This document shows positions 19,879-32,105 of a DNA stretch of 64,000 nt, in pieces. The DNA is from Phytophthora sp. 'mugwort'. Taxonomy: Eukaryota; Oomycota; Peronosporomycetes; Peronosporales; Peronosporaceae. The notes under the pieces were generated by a model. The model worked only from the letters and a program-made list of their open reading frames with translations. It did no database searches and was not told the DNA's origin. Position numbers and translations under genes: made by a program. The stretch covers positions 1,357,001 through 1,421,000 of the forward strand of contig JAUCEF010000013.1 of NCBI GenBank assembly GCA_033558025.1. Direction: 5' to 3'. The first letter of the stretch is position 1; every line of letters begins with the position of its first letter.

Positions 19879-22443
19879 ATGACCCAGTGGCGCTCATGGG
19901 GCAACTTGATCAACTCAAAGGTGGGAAATTCCAGTCGTTGGCACTCGAGTCACGACGACGACGAGCTGCAAACCTCCGACCGGATTGGAGACTTCCTCGT
20001 GACACAGTTGCGGAAAGCCAGTCGAAACTCCAAGGACGAAGAAAACGTCGCCGAATGGGGTCGAGATCTCCATGAGCGACTCGCAGACTACGAACATGAG
20101 AGCCGATTGCTGGTTAGATTGGCAAGCACGGGGAAAGTGGTTCGGGTACTTGAGCGGGGGGTCAAGACGACGCTTGATGTACTTGGAGTCGTTGACGCTG
20201 CGGTGGAGAGGAAGTGGAGGCTGGAGCTCCAGCGAGAGCGAGACGAGAGGGTGGAGACGTTCAGGTGCTTAATGAACAATGAGGATCAATTTGAGCGTGA
20301 GATGGGGGACGCAGAGCAGCACGTGGAGATGCTTACGCTGATGAAGCACGGTATTGAGAAGTTTGGGGACGAATTGTCGTCATTGGAGCGGGATTTAATC
20401 GCAAAAGTGTATGAGATGGTGGTCTGCATCTCGAACGTCGTGGTAGCGACCGTCCCAGACTGGTTTGCTACAGATCAGCGTGACTGGTCTCGCTCGGATA
20501 AATCCCTTGTGGCTGGAGGAGAAGAGGTTTGTTTGAGACAGGTGGAGACGTGGGCGCAACTTCATCACCCTCACATCCGGAAGTTTTACGGAGCGTACCA
20601 TGTCGGAAGGCCGTACGTGATCCATGAGCTCACTATGACGCGCTATCCCGGAATTGACCCATGGTTCTACATGTATGGCTGCGCGCTTGGTCTAAAGTAC
20701 GTGCATGAACGCGGCCTTGCTCATGCCAATTTGACCTTTGACAACCTCCATTCACTTTATGAATTCAAAGGGGTACTGACCGGTCTCGGATTAACTCGAA
20801 TCCAAGACCCTCCCGGTGGAATATCAGTTGAAGCGGATATTTTGGCCTTTGGACTTGTGATATTTGAGTTTCTTTTGGATTCTTTCAGCATGGACGACTC
20901 CGACCTTGATGCTTTTCAGCGCGAGCAACGACTCCCCAAGTATCGACCAAGATTCTTTAACGAGGAGCAATGGGATTTGTTGATGGGGATGTGTGCTGAA
21001 AACTCCACAGAGAGAACGAGTATGGTTGAAGTAACGCACAAGCTTAAATCAATTCACAGCCAGGCTCAACATGACATTTGGAGCGAAGATGACGATCTCG
21101 ACTATGCTCCGCAGTCTATGGACAGTATTGATAGCTATATAATCCCAGATGCAGGTCTTACTATTAGCAATATCCTTCAGGATGCCGATGAACTGTGCGA
21201 TGAAGTGGAGGACTTAATCGCCATTAATCGCCCAGTATACGATCGATTGATCGACGTATACCAGCAACTTGCAGTAGAGGATTCATTACCACTGGAGCTT
21301 GTGGAGGACTACGGCTCGATCTTATGGGGCTTTTATCTTCGCCTTGAGACGCGATCCCAAGGCGATTTCAGCACGGTCGCCACAATGTGTGCTGCCAACA
21401 CTATTGCTAACCGCAACTTCGGTGTGCATCACGAAATCGATCGTCTCCTTTTAAGGTCTCCACATCTCCAGAACAATTCGCCCGTTCATCATTGGCAGCC
21501 TGCGTGGAAACAGACGTTACAGTGGCAACAGGAAGCTCTACAAAGGTGTGTGGAAAACCCTGGAGAGTTGCTAATGGAAGTGGGAGATGCCAAGAGCAAT
21601 GCTGAGGCAATCGTTTTATTACAGTACGAAACTGGAGGTATCATGAGCGCCGCGAACGTGCCAAAGTGGCTCATTCCTCCGCACCAGATCGAACTTGGAC
21701 GGCATCTAGCTGACGGATCATTTGGCGCTGTATATCTTGGCAAATGGTTCAGCACCGACGTAGTGGTGAAGCAAGTTTTGACGAATCAATCGGACCGGGA
21801 GAATCGCGAACAGGTTTTGCACGAAGTTACTCTATGGGCGTCTCTCAACCACGACAACGTCATTAAACTCTACGGCGCGTATCATGAAGGACAGCCATTC
21901 TTCGTATGCGAGCGTGCTAATGATGGTACACTTATTAAATATATCGAAAGTCGACGTCAATTTCCTGCGTGGAGAGCAATCTGGGAGGCAGCGAAAGGGT
22001 TGGAATACCTCCATGAACGCGGCATCGTTCACGGTGATCTCAAGGGGAATAATATTCTAGTTTGTGATGGGACCGCGAAGCTCGCCGACTTTGGCTTGAG
22101 TGTCTTTGCCAGAGCCGCGAATTCTGCTGATGCCGCTGGTGCTCTTGGTGCGTTTCGCTGGAAAGCACCAGAATGTCTAGCGGGCTCAAGCCCAACGTTC
22201 GCGTCGGATATTTTCTCATTTGCTATGTGCATTATTGAAGCAATCAGTGGGGACTTTCCTTGGGGAAAGTCTATGCCCGATTCAGCGGTGGAGTTTAATG
22301 TACTCCACAAGATGCTGCTGCCGCCGCGTCCAAATGATTTCAGCGACGCTCAATGGGATCTCGTAACACGAATGTGCTCCTTCAACCCCCACAACAGACC
22401 CAACGCCACTGCGCTAGTGCATTTACTGTGGACTTTTGCTTGA
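19879..22443 (+). CDS. Tandem pseudokinase-kinase protein (TKL-like)
   Basis: An intact 854-residue single-exon ORF. Residues 1-195 are charged and helical, probably coiled coil. Residues about 200-395 form a first kinase fold with WAQLHHPHIRKFYGAYHVG, but the catalytic loop reads HANLTFDNL (near 282) and the DFG position reads GLGLT (near 301), so it is a predicted pseudokinase. A helical linker follows (400-600). The second domain (602-854) has all active motifs: glycine loop ADGSFGAVYLG, Lys 631 in VVVKQV, HGDLKGNN (near 717), DFG (near 737) and an APE-type motif reading APE (near 763). The HGDLKGNN form and overall sequence point to a TKL-type Ser/Thr kinase. The pseudokinase probably regulates the kinase; substrate is unknown. 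Confidence 0.85.
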   Translation: MTQWRSWGNLINSKVGNSSRWHSSHDDDELQTSDRIGDFLVTQLRKASRNSKDEENVAEWGRDLHERLADYEHESRLLVRLASTGKVVRVLERGVKTTLDVLGVVDAAVERKWRLELQRERDERVETFRCLMNNEDQFEREMGDAEQHVEMLTLMKHGIEKFGDELSSLERDLIAKVYEMVVCISNVVVATVPDWFATDQRDWSRSDKSLVAGGEEVCLRQVETWAQLHHPHIRKFYGAYHVGRPYVIHELTMTRYPGIDPWFYMYGCALGLKYVHERGLAHANLTFDNLHSLYEFKGVLTGLGLTRIQDPPGGISVEADILAFGLVIFEFLLDSFSMDDSDLDAFQREQRLPKYRPRFFNEEQWDLLMGMCAENSTERTSMVEVTHKLKSIHSQAQHDIWSEDDDLDYAPQSMDSIDSYIIPDAGLTISNILQDADELCDEVEDLIAINRPVYDRLIDVYQQLAVEDSLPLELVEDYGSILWGFYLRLETRSQGDFSTVATMCAANTIANRNFGVHHEIDRLLLRSPHLQNNSPVHHWQPAWKQTLQWQQEALQRCVENPGELLMEVGDAKSNAEAIVLLQYETGGIMSAANVPKWLIPPHQIELGRHLADGSFGAVYLGKWFSTDVVVKQVLTNQSDRENREQVLHEVTLWASLNHDNVIKLYGAYHEGQPFFVCERANDGTLIKYIESRRQFPAWRAIWEAAKGLEYLHERGIVHGDLKGNNILVCDGTAKLADFGLSVFARAANSADAAGALGAFRWKAPECLAGSSPTFASDIFSFAMCIIEAISGDFPWGKSMPDSAVEFNVLHKMLLPPRPNDFSDAQWDLVTRMCSFNPHNRPNATALVHLLWTFA

Positions 22444-22692
22444 GTACACGACTATTGTCAATATCTGGGCTGTAGGGGTCTGTGGATTTTATCACCGTCA
22501 CTAACACGAATTGGTAAAATATTACAAACTACGCACCAACCGTTTTGATTACCTACCTCGTCTTCTTAATGCTGCCAATGAAACTGAGTCCGGTAGGCTG
22601 AACGATTGCATCGAAGCGATCAGGAGCAGGTTGCTTAAGCCTATCAATAGTATAATCTCTTTCAGGAATTATACTCAGATTTTCCAGTTATT

Positions 22693-24157
22693 TTAGCTGA
22701 GAAGCGCCACAAACATTAAATATTCTTGCTCTTCAGCATAGAAACCTATACCGTTCATTGCTCGCTGAGTGCATCCATCCAAACGAGTTTCATGCAGCCA
22801 TTTCACGGCGTCTAATTGGCCATTTGTAGCAGCGATATCCGTCGCATTACCAAATAGAGGCAATATCCCGGTGTTGTCCAACGAGATGGAGTGACGAAAG
22901 AAAAACTGCAGAATTCGTAGGCGTCCGTGCCTTGCAGCCTCCTCGACCATAAAGTCGTTCGTGAAGTAGTGATGTGTATCGAACAGCCACCTCACCGTGT
23001 CTAGATGATCGTTACGGACAGCTAAGCGAGCAGCATCTTTGAGATTGTCGGAATATCCTTGTTCCTCGAGGTACTGCATCACTTCGAGGTGCCCTCCCTC
23101 CGCAGCCAGACAGAAAAAGTGTTCAGGTCCAGCACTGTGTTGATGTCGGTACGCTTCAGCGACACGAAGTCCGATCGGATATTCCATGAGCCACTTTACC
23201 ACAGAAACATCTCCAAATTTGCACGCTTCTTTCGTTGCAAAGAACCATTCACTTGCCCAATCAAATCGAGGTCGAGCTCGAGGCGGCGAGTGAAGCTGCA
23301 GAATTCGGTGCATCAGATCCAGTCTCCCCACCCGTGCCAGCATGTAGATCGAGACCGCAGCACAGTGTTCGTCTTGACAAGTATACCCCTCATCCAGCAA
23401 TCTCTCCATCATTTCAGGGTCCGGATCATCGTGCAAAAACTCCACAATGGACCGCACGGGTGGCAAGAAAAATCTGGCAAGTTCCATATCGGGGCTCCAA
23501 ATGAGTACTCCACTGCCCATCGAATTTCTTCCTTGTCCATCTTGTGTGGCGTATTGTTGCTCAACCACCGCGTAATCTCCACATGTTTCTGCTCGATGGC
23601 GTGCAACATGCTGCGTCCGCCCCAATGCACCACGATGCCATCTCCTTATTCTTGCTTTAAGATGTCAGGAACACTGTGATACGGGACAATCCTGCCTAGA
23701 ACCTCCATTGCCGTGTGGCTGTGCGTGTAGTATCGCCCGGCATCATTTTCCAGCAAGAACTTTAAATTGGCAGGTGACCATTTTTAGCGGCAGCTTCAGC
23801 CACATCTATGGGCACAAAGCACTTTGTAAAATGCGCAAACATCCACTGCATCAGGTTCAGATTGCCACATTCAGCTGCCACTTCCGTCGATTTCCGAGAT
23901 TGCCACAAATAGTACTCTCATTCCGATCGGAGGTAGTTATTAAGGGTCCAGTTAGGGGATCGGGTCTCGGCGGAAATGCAGCTTGAGTGCCAAATCCAGT
24001 CCAGCAACGGGAGTAAGCCGAAGCTGCAGGCTTGGCGGAGAGAGAGCGTCGGCGAGGGTCCCAGGAAGCTGGAGGTGACAAGGCCGACGTGCTCCAGCCG
24101 GCAGGAATCCGCGTGACCACGAACAATCAGTCGGACGCATGTTAGTTGTGGGAGCAT
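22693..24157 (-). pseudogene. Ankyrin repeat protein paralogue, disrupted
   Basis: The 310-codon frame at 22693-23625 contains ankyrin repeats (AAEGGHLEVMQYLEEQGYSD, AARHGRLRILQFFF, AATNGQLDAVKWLHETRLDG). The family head is at about 23930-24150 in another frame (SSFLGPSPTLSL and LLDWIWHSSC). Breaks lie between 23640 and 23930. The C-terminal 28-residue repeats are truncated near 22693. It is related to the intact gene at 12627 but clearly diverged, so it is not a recent copy. Confidence 0.75.
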
Positions 24158-24159
24158 CG

Positions 24160-25645
24160 TATGAAATGCGGACTGACGAAATTATGCATCTTGTAATTGT
24201 GAATTTCAGCCAAACTTGCCGATGCTGGACCAACAGTGGGTTGAATCGACCATACAATTATCAAGTTGATTGGGAATCGGACAAACCCATTCCATTTGGT
24301 ACGGAAACGTTTCGCCTAAGTCCGATTACGTACTTAGATGTGACTATTGTTGAATCCTTTCGGGATTTCGGGCGATTTGCAGGTCGATTTGGGCGCGTCG
24401 ATCGATTGCGGAAACTTCGTTAGAACGCACAATATGATTGGCTAATTCGAATGAACGCAACTTGCATACCGTATCGCCACGGTCCTAAACGAAACTTTCT
24501 CCTACCAATACCGGTATTCTACATGTATAACGTTATGACCAACACCTTCGTACTTAGCTTTATCTTCACTTTATCCCTGGCGAAATGGCTTCCGCTGATT
24601 GGGTAAATACGGTGGGTGAAAATTAAGTAGGGTTACAGTTAGCACCGAGATTACGGTAAGCAAGCTCTCAATGGACCAAGACCTTCGCGTCGCACGCGCT
24701 AACTACTGAAAATATTGGTTCATCTTGCTGCCACCAGTACTCAATCAAGTTTAGTGAACACACTAGTAGCAGAGCGCAGGAAAAGGTTGCTGAACGCGTG
24801 GTGAGTGTGCGTTCACAGGACGTAGTGCTGGCCATTTTGTTTTGACAGAGATAAGGAAAAACGTAAGTTGATTATATATATTCAGTTTATGTTTTTTCCT
24901 TATCTCGTTGCTGCAACAGCTTATCAATAACACAACAGTGACTGCCGCCAATAGTAAGCTCTCGGAGATCGCAGTATTGCTATTATTGCGCATACAACAT
25001 GTTCCCGCACAGCTTCAGCCACTGCGTACCTAGTGGTATACGTCAGCGCGGCTATAGCGTAACGGTCGTCCGCCGTTGCGGGCAAATGCCCCGCAACCTA
25101 CATCAATGGCCCACCATCGCATACATCACTCGGCCTTAAACTCCGCATTGGCGGTAGCGCAGCTTTTGGTCGTGCCTTGCGTGACCCGCAATCCAGACAT
25201 GCTGAGACCCAAAGTAGTGCCTTTTCCATGCGTGGCCATCAATATAGTCGACGCAACAGATTCACATGTCTGCGGATAGCGCACATGTCCTGCCCAAATG
25301 CTGTCGTGTGCCTCTTTGAACGCTAGCGCTCAGTAGACTGTCGGTAATTTGCCCTGGGACCATCGTCTATTTCGAAATTGCCCAGTCCTACCCCGTCAAT
25401 GAATACTCGCCATATTCTATATACGTCCTGCTCGGCTACTTTCCGCACCATCACAGACTATTGCTGCGCGACATCTAGCCCTTCGGCTTCTATCCGTTAT
25501 ATTGCGCCGGCCTGAATGACCTCTTCTGCAGCACAATCAACCTCAACTTTGGTGGTGGTGCTGGCGGGCACGGTTGCGCTCCTGTCCGCAACCCCCGGCT
25601 GGGTCCACTTGAGCCATCTGGACGTCAGATTCTAGCCCAGCTCGT
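24160..25645. other. Intergenic stretch, no defended gene
   Basis: No coding region is recognised. A small hairpin (TTGCGGG/CCCCGCAA) lies at about 25075-25096. The latter half probably contains the 3' end or LTR of the minus-strand gypsy element that follows. Confidence 0.35.
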
Positions 25646-25649
25646 GACT

Positions 25650-26568
25650 GCCGCAATACTAATCTGTCCAATCTTGCTTCGTTATCCGAGCTGCTGCGTG
25701 GTCTTGATTAATCTCCTTTCTTTCCACGTGGGGTTTCGACAGCATGACGTTGTTCGTTTCCACTCCCGGTGGTTGATTCGACGTTCGTGCCGGCTGTAGC
25801 AGGGCCCTTTGAAAGTGCGTCCGCCACACAATTCTTTTTACCAGGCCGTAACATGATGTCAGAGTCGTACTCATGCTAAGTCAAAGCCCATCTGTGCAAC
25901 CGGTCTGTTGGCTCCTTTGCAGTCATCAAACACTTCAGAGGGCATGTGGTCGGTGACTATCGCGAATCTTCGTCCGTAGATGTGCGGTCGAAAGAGCTTT
26001 ACAGTCCATGTTACGGCTAGACATTCTAGCTTGGAGATGCTATTCTTCGCGATATTCGGGCTCTGCACTTAGAAAGCGTAAGCGACTGGCTAGCGCCATG
26101 TCCTTTTCTTGAGAAAACCCCGCTCCTAATCCTGCTTTGAAGGCATCGGTCGTCAGCTAGAACGGCAAGTTATAGTTGAGGTAGACCAGTACCGGTTTCG
26201 TACTCAACCACGCTTTGGCCCGCGTGAACGCTTCCTCTTGCGCTGCCCCCCCCCCCCTCCCCCCCCCCAACACACTCCCAACTACTTGCCTTTCGTAGCG
26301 GCCGCGTCAGTGGCGACATCGTTGCCCCAAATTCTTGTACAACCCCCCTGTAGTATCCAGCTAATGCAACGAATCTCCACACCTGAGTATCATCAGTGGT
26401 AGGAAAATCCACAATCGCTCCCACTACCCGATCCATCGGATGAATGCCCGTAGTCGTCAACTCGTGGTCTAAGTATTCCATCCGGGCCGAGGCAAATGAA
26501 CGCTTGGCTGCCTTCAGGCTAACCCCGCCTTCGGCTAGACGCTCCAAAACTACTGCCGATTCCACCAC
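25650..26568 (-). pseudogene. Ty3/gypsy RT end and RNase H, decayed (minus strand)
   Basis: The frame at 26170-26568 reads as the RT thumb and connection (SLKAAKRSFASARMEYLDHE and VALAGYYRGVVQEFGA). The frame at 25871-26068 reads as RNase H (ISKLECLAVTWTVKLFRPHI, then FAIVTDHMPSEVF where TDHxxL is usual). A C12-T-C10 tract at 26246-26268 interrupts the segment between them. The integrase is not seen beyond 25650, so the element is truncated or too eroded. Confidence 0.7.
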
Positions 26569-27298
26569 ATGCCGCTCAACGGGGCCTGTGCTGGAATTGG
26601 CAGTAGTTATGGATTCGAAACGATCACTACGTCGCCAGACGTGCTCGGTTCATTGCATAAGCCGAATGGCATGCGTCGAAATTGGAACAAGCCTCTGCGC
26701 TTAATAAATACCGTCTTTTTTTGTCCTCTTCGACGTCGTCTAACTGTCAAAGACCCGCGTGTAAGTCTAGGCTTGTAAACCTTCTCGATTCGTACAGGGC
26801 CTCGAATGTCACGTGGGGTAAAGGGTACACATATTTCACTGTTACAGCGTTTAGTGCCCTGCAATCAATACGGAAACGTACTGTGCCGTCCTTCTTGCGC
26901 ACGAGGACAACTGGGAAACCTAACCACCCTCGCCCTCGTCGATGGCCTTGTTCATTTCGTCCACTCTTTTTGTCAATGATTACATTCTTAGAGACAGCGT
27001 GTCGCCGGTGTCGCAACATAATTGGGGAGGAATCGCCAGTGATGATGTGGTGTTGCACGTTCACCTTCGCGAACGGGGGACACCCTTCCTTCTTTTCGAC
27101 GATGCCATGGTACCGTCGCAGCAATGCAATCAATAGATCCTTCTCGTCAGGCTCCATTTCGCCAACCCTCAAGCTGTCCTCGTTACTCAGCGGTTTGCAT
27201 AACCCTTCCACAAGGTAGACACCCATTTTGCCACGCGCGTCCCTACCAGTTCCCCATTCATGTTCAATATCTTCATGGTGTCTTCGGTGGGCGCCCAA
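26569..27298 (-). pseudogene. Ty3/gypsy reverse transcriptase, decayed (minus strand)
   Basis: The 183-codon frame at 26747-27298 has typical gypsy RT blocks: VQHHIITGDSSPIMLRHRRH, FPVVLVRKKDGTVRFRIDCR and VKYVYPLPHVTFEALYESRR, followed by FTSLDLHAGL (motif A Asp). The next block, FQFRRMPFGLCNEPSTS, the B motif, is in another frame at 26607-26700. The YxDD turn falls in a disrupted part. Pol order on the minus strand is protease (27.9 to 27.2 kb), RT, RNase H. Confidence 0.75.
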
Positions 27299-27950
27299 GT
27301 ACTCGATGCTGCTCGTGCAGGCAACATCTCGCGCTTCTTTTCGACATTTAAAACCGCCACTCGCAAAATCCCGTCGCGCACATCTCTAGTGTCAGCGCCG
27401 TTAAAGAGATGCCGCTTGGATTCGAGCTTAGGTACGAAGTTACTGATCGCTCCTTCCGCCGCACTCTAAAAAATGATTATCGTGTCTATTGCCAACTTGA
27501 CCGTTCTTGCCAGTCGGACAGTGACTTGTCGCCGCTCGCCGGCCTGCCGTAGCGTCGTCATTCCATGGCAAGTGAAAGGCACAACGACTTTCTGGCCTCT
27601 TGCATCGCGGTACTTCAGTTCTCCCGTTCTAAAGTCCATAACGGTTTCATTTTTCTCGACCATCCCCACCCGAAACTCAGTACATTGACCTTCCACCACT
27701 AAGGCGTCAATAGTGATGCGCTTCTGGTAGTGTGTTGATCTCAGAAACCGCCAAACGCCCAACAGTCGCGACTGTCCGCCGCCAAAATTCCACAACTATG
27801 TCAATGAATGCGTTCCGCGCGACGCACCGCCCGTGCTTGCGCAACTCACACCCAGCTACGCTGCATTGGACACGGCTGTATAGTCGAACTTCTTGCGTAT
27901 GTGTCCTGCACTCCACCGCCATGTTCAGACTGATTGCTCGCTTGTGCACC
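27187..27950 (-). pseudogene. Ty3/gypsy protease/linker region, decayed
   Basis: Frames at 27707-27949 and 27466-27795 lie between gag and RT on the minus strand. By order and by segments such as ITIDALVVEGQCTEFRVGMV this is where the retropepsin and linker would be. I cannot place a clear D-S/T-G catalytic triad, so the domain is called from position and general likeness only. Confidence 0.4.
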
Positions 27951-29010
27951 AGTTGCTACTGATGTGCTGGCGGGCGCGTCTTCCTCGGTCTTCTGTGGTT
28001 TCGCTGCTTTTGGTCGACTGGCTGGCGGGTCACTATCAGCCTCACACATCTTGGAGGCTATCATCAGCGTCTGAAGTGCTGCTAGGAAGAAGGGGTCGTT
28101 GGACGTGGTCTTAGCCAATCCGCTAGCGGTCTTACTAAACGTGTCGAAGTTGGGTGGCGTGTCAGCACCTCCGCCGAATCCTAGGCCGATTTTATCCAAT
28201 CAATGTGGTCTACCTTCGCGGCCTTCACTTCCTTGCTCCGCCCAGCTGTCATTGCCTCATCTTCGGCCAATTCTCTATCTTCCCTGTACCGCGGTTTGGC
28301 CACTCTCCAACCCGTGATGTTGCGGCCTTCCCTGCACTCGCCACATTTGTCCGTTGGCGAACTGTACGGCCTCCACTAGCGTCTGCGGCTCCGCGGTACG
28401 TACTTGCGTGGCGGTAACCTCGTTATTGATGCCGTTCAGAAATGCTTCCACGTACGTTATCGATGTTCTCGCTGATGCTAATCAACCACTTGTTTGTAGC
28501 GTCTTTCCGATGTGCTGTTGCGCTGTAGTAGAGCTCTCGCGACGTCCACGTTTCGCCGTCCACAGCCAACTGACGCTGTATTTATTGTGGGACTGTGGCA
28601 AGCCAAGTTTCGACCGACGCGCCTGCGGTGCCCTTAAAGTCGTCAATCCACAGCTTTTTCTGCTTGTGTCACCAGGGCTGCGCTACTAGCGGCGGTGCCA
28701 CCGCGATCACTGCCGGACCCTGCACTGGTGCCGCTGGTACTGGTTGTCCTATGACCCACTTCATTATGGCTCTCTGCTGGTTGGGGGTGAGACTTCCCGC
28801 CGGCTCATCGATTCAAGCGCCGTCTTTTTGGTTGCTGCTGTCATCCGCGTCCTGCTGGCTCGACGGCTGCTGACCGGAATGTCGGGGTGGCTGGCGTGCT
28901 GCCCCTTCTTGTCTGTCGTGCCCGTCATTGTTTTCATCGCTGGGATCACCATCCTCTTGGCCGTCTCCTACTGCCGCGACGACGACCTCGCTACTGACCA
29001 AGCCCTCCTC
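27846..29010 (-). pseudogene. Ty3/gypsy gag, decayed (minus strand)
   Basis: Minus-strand fragments include a block near 28540-28620 with ETWTSRELYYSATAH and KWLISISENI, characteristic of oomycete gypsy gag capsid-like regions. The frame at 27846-28199 is Lys/Pro/Ala-rich, and a run of cysteines around 27855-27880 may be what is left of a zinc knuckle. Multiple frameshifts and stops interrupt it. The long plus-strand frame at 28744-29370 is antisense to this and is not a gene. Confidence 0.55.
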
Positions 29011-31185
29011 TTCATTGCCGCTTCGCTATTGTGGTTCGTGAAAAAGCGCAGTCTCGTCCGCGCCGTTAGCGTGCGTCTCTTCAACCTCGGAATGTTCACT
29101 ACACTTCTAGCCGCTGCTGCTTGTGTCGCTGCTCGCGTGCTTGCTCTCGTTGTTGACGTGCGCGCCCGCCCACTTGTGCCGCTTGTTCCTGCTGGTTACG
29201 GTCGCTGTACGCTCGCGACTCGCCCCAAAGTGCTTACTGACGCATCTATCTCCTTGCTACTCTATCCTCAAGCCTTCCCACTGCCGTACACCGCTTATAT
29301 CTTGTGTGGCCTGGGTTCGTGCCACTTGGCCAAGCTTCAGTTAGAAGGCCCCTGTATGACCACCAAGTAAGCGTAGTGTTTTTGTAGTGTTGCGTTCCCG
29401 CCGCTCCTGCGCTGTGCGCCGGTCCTGCCCCCTGCCGAGGGCGGTGTCAGTGGTTACAATCACCAGCCGCTTTATATTAACTAAACCTGAAATATACATG
29501 ACGCGAATTATACACGGCGGTCGGCGACTGACTTATGCTGCACGCACGGGGGCGGTTGGGCTAACTCGATACCGCACCGAGGTTCGCCAAGGGGGTGCAT
29601 CGGGGTATCTTAATACGGGGACCCTTAGTATCCTCTCTTTGGCTAGTTGCTTTTTGCGTCACGGGCTGCGGATACCAACAACCTCACGGGGCTGCTGATT
29701 CCCGTTCTCCCTTAGATACTCGAGGGCCACACCAGGAACTCAACAACACTAACTACGTCTGCCTCAGTTGCTTGCTGTATTCGCTAGATTTCTAACCAAT
29801 GCTTGATGTTCAGCACCTGGGTTGCGTGCTGTGTGCTGCGCTACCGATCTTAATGAGGAGTGAGCTGCTACTACTAACTCATACATGAAACTAGGCTTTG
29901 TTTGTTCGTTGCCGAATGTCCACAACCGCTTATCGTGGCGTCGGGGTTGTCCCCTCCTTTTGTCGTTTTCTGGTACCCCTGTCGCCTTGGTCCTCTCTCT
30001 GGCGCGCCCATTCATTGGAGCGCATCTTTCGCCACCTTTGGGTCCTTTGTCGACCGGGTTTCACGGACAGTGGGTCGGCCTGCGCTGCATTCTCCCATTG
30101 TCGTGTCACTGTCATCCTGCTATCCTCGCCGCTATCTTGTTCTGTTTTGCGTCGCTCCATGCTGTCTTGATCCGTCGTGCGCTGCTCGTCATACCAACAG
30201 GCTTTCCATCCGGTGACTATATGCCTTTATGCTAACGGGGACAGTGGGCAGGAAATCGCTTAATTTTCTCGTCGGAAATTAGGTTGTTGCCCGGTCGCTG
30301 AGTGGCGTTACCAGCGTCGTTGACACTAACCCCACTTTTACTCTGCAGGTGGGTTGTCGGAAACCTCTGTCTCGTCTGAGGACGGGTTGGGCGATAGAGC
30401 AGTCTCAAGGCAGCAGTGACCGCCCCGACCCTGGAGTTTTGCTGTGGCTGCTCCTTGGAGCGCGAGGATGTGTGGTACGCTCGCGTTAGCAACAAATAGA
30501 GTATATATGCGGTTGCGGCGATTCTCCAGATAACGTTTGTACGTCTCAACGCTCGCTGCGAATACTCGCGCCATTTCGCGCAGACGTGCAAATATCGAGC
30601 GTTGTTTTCGTCGTCTTCATGGTGGAGAGGATTGACACGGAGGTGAAAGATCATCAGTTCCACACATGCCTGGAAGTAGACGTGATAACTGTTCTCGTCC
30701 CACCAATTTTATCGGCGCAGATTGCCCACAAAGTACATAGACGGCCAAACTAGCTCTCCACCAGAATACGATCATGAGTAATGCGCTCATTAGTGGCAAT
30801 CTGCTCCAATGAAAGCGTCTACGGTAGGGCGTTACGCATCGAACCGACCCTTATACTGAATGTCGATGTCCACTCGGCCATACGAAGGGCTCCAAGATGC
30901 AATTCCGCATTCTTTTGAAATATTTCAATGTCTGCTTCGTTACCTGGGTAATGCGCGTGCAATTCACACCTTGACCTTCGGGCAAAACAGACCCCCCAAC
31001 TTTGTACCCAAGTAGGTGCTGCTATAGTACAGTGTCTCTCTGTTCCCGCATGCGATCACCAGGTACTAAAAGGCGACGTCCGTCGCATAGTGCGTGTGAG
31101 AGTATTTAGCAAATGCTTTCTCACCAAGAATCAGTTATTTTACTACGAACATACACAGTGTATGACGCTCATACAAAAATGGGGA
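29011..31185. other. Gypsy leader/LTR area and unannotated spacer
   Basis: No defended gene. By position, 29.0-30.2 kb holds the leader and probably an LTR of the minus-strand gypsy element; I could not pair two LTR copies by eye. A 143-codon minus-strand frame at 30232-30663 has one hydrophobic stretch (IAATAYILYLLLTRAY) and no known motif. From 30.8 to 31.19 kb nothing is recognised. Confidence 0.35.
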
Positions 31186-31189
31186 CACA

Positions 31190-31669
31190 GCGATGACAAC
31201 CTTGGTCACCATTTTGTGGAACGATGATGGCTTTACATGAAAGGCCGCTGCCACATTATCCCACCAGCCATAGTTCTTTAGCACCGTCAAAAACATAAAG
31301 ACAACATCGCTTGCCAGCGTACAAGCACTTTGTACTACGTTCCGTGTTCCAGTTCATGGTCACGGAGTCACGCACCTGCGTCCACAGCCGCTCAAGCTCC
31401 ATCGGTCCATTTCTTCATGGTGAGTACACTTTTGCTTTTCGGGTTGAGATACGAGTGATACACAGGTCCACCTCGTCGTCGGAGTCGCGGTGGGGAATGA
31501 GCAGCATATCCGCTCGTCCTGAGAGTCTGTCAGCGTTAATATAGTGGAGTGTGGCGATGCTCTGGAGGGCGTGTTCAGGAGTGATGATGGGTGCTGATGC
31601 GGCTCCGCTTCTACAGTGGTCACGGTAATGAATCGCATTGAAATTATTTTGTGTGAGGAATACTTCCAC
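31190..31669 (-). pseudogene. Hypothetical protein fragment
   Basis: A minus-strand frame at 31415-31669 (TLHYINADRLSGRADMLLIP and an acidic DSDDEVDL patch) is followed, after a stop, in the same direction by open sequence containing LERLWTQVRDSVTMNWNTE down to about 31200. The composition looks coding but I do not recognise the family. It may belong to the transposon region that follows or be an independent decayed host gene. Confidence 0.3.
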
Positions 31670-32105
31670 ACAAATTGATCAACGTGAAACTATTTATGAA
31701 TGCAGATTAAATTGTATATAATAAAATTAATCACACTGCTACTATTTGACGTGACACCTCAAATAATCTCACAAATACCAGCAGCTTCGAAGTCAAAGGC
31801 CCAAATACAACCAGCCACCGGACAATGTACCGATGATAGTTCCACCCACTGCTCCATTGTCTTCATTCTCAGCCTCATCACTGCTTGATGGCACTTTGTC
31901 GGAAAAATGGTCTAGGTATTTGCGAATAATCTCCCTGAGATGTCTAAATAACTGCTCAATGTTCCAGGTCCCGTCAACATCCAGAGACAGACCGCATCGA
32001 ATCAGCGCCTTGCGGGCGTAGTTGAGACTTTTCTTGTCTCGCTTCGAGTTAACCTATCGTCAGCTTCTGCTGTGAGCTCCAAGAAACACTTCTTGCCGGG
32101 TTTTT

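Noticed and set aside
28744..29370. A 208-codon plus-strand ORF with hydrophobic stretches
   Set aside because: It lies antisense to the gag-like region of the minus-strand gypsy element. Its hydrophobic look comes from reading acidic/Gln-rich gag codons backwards.
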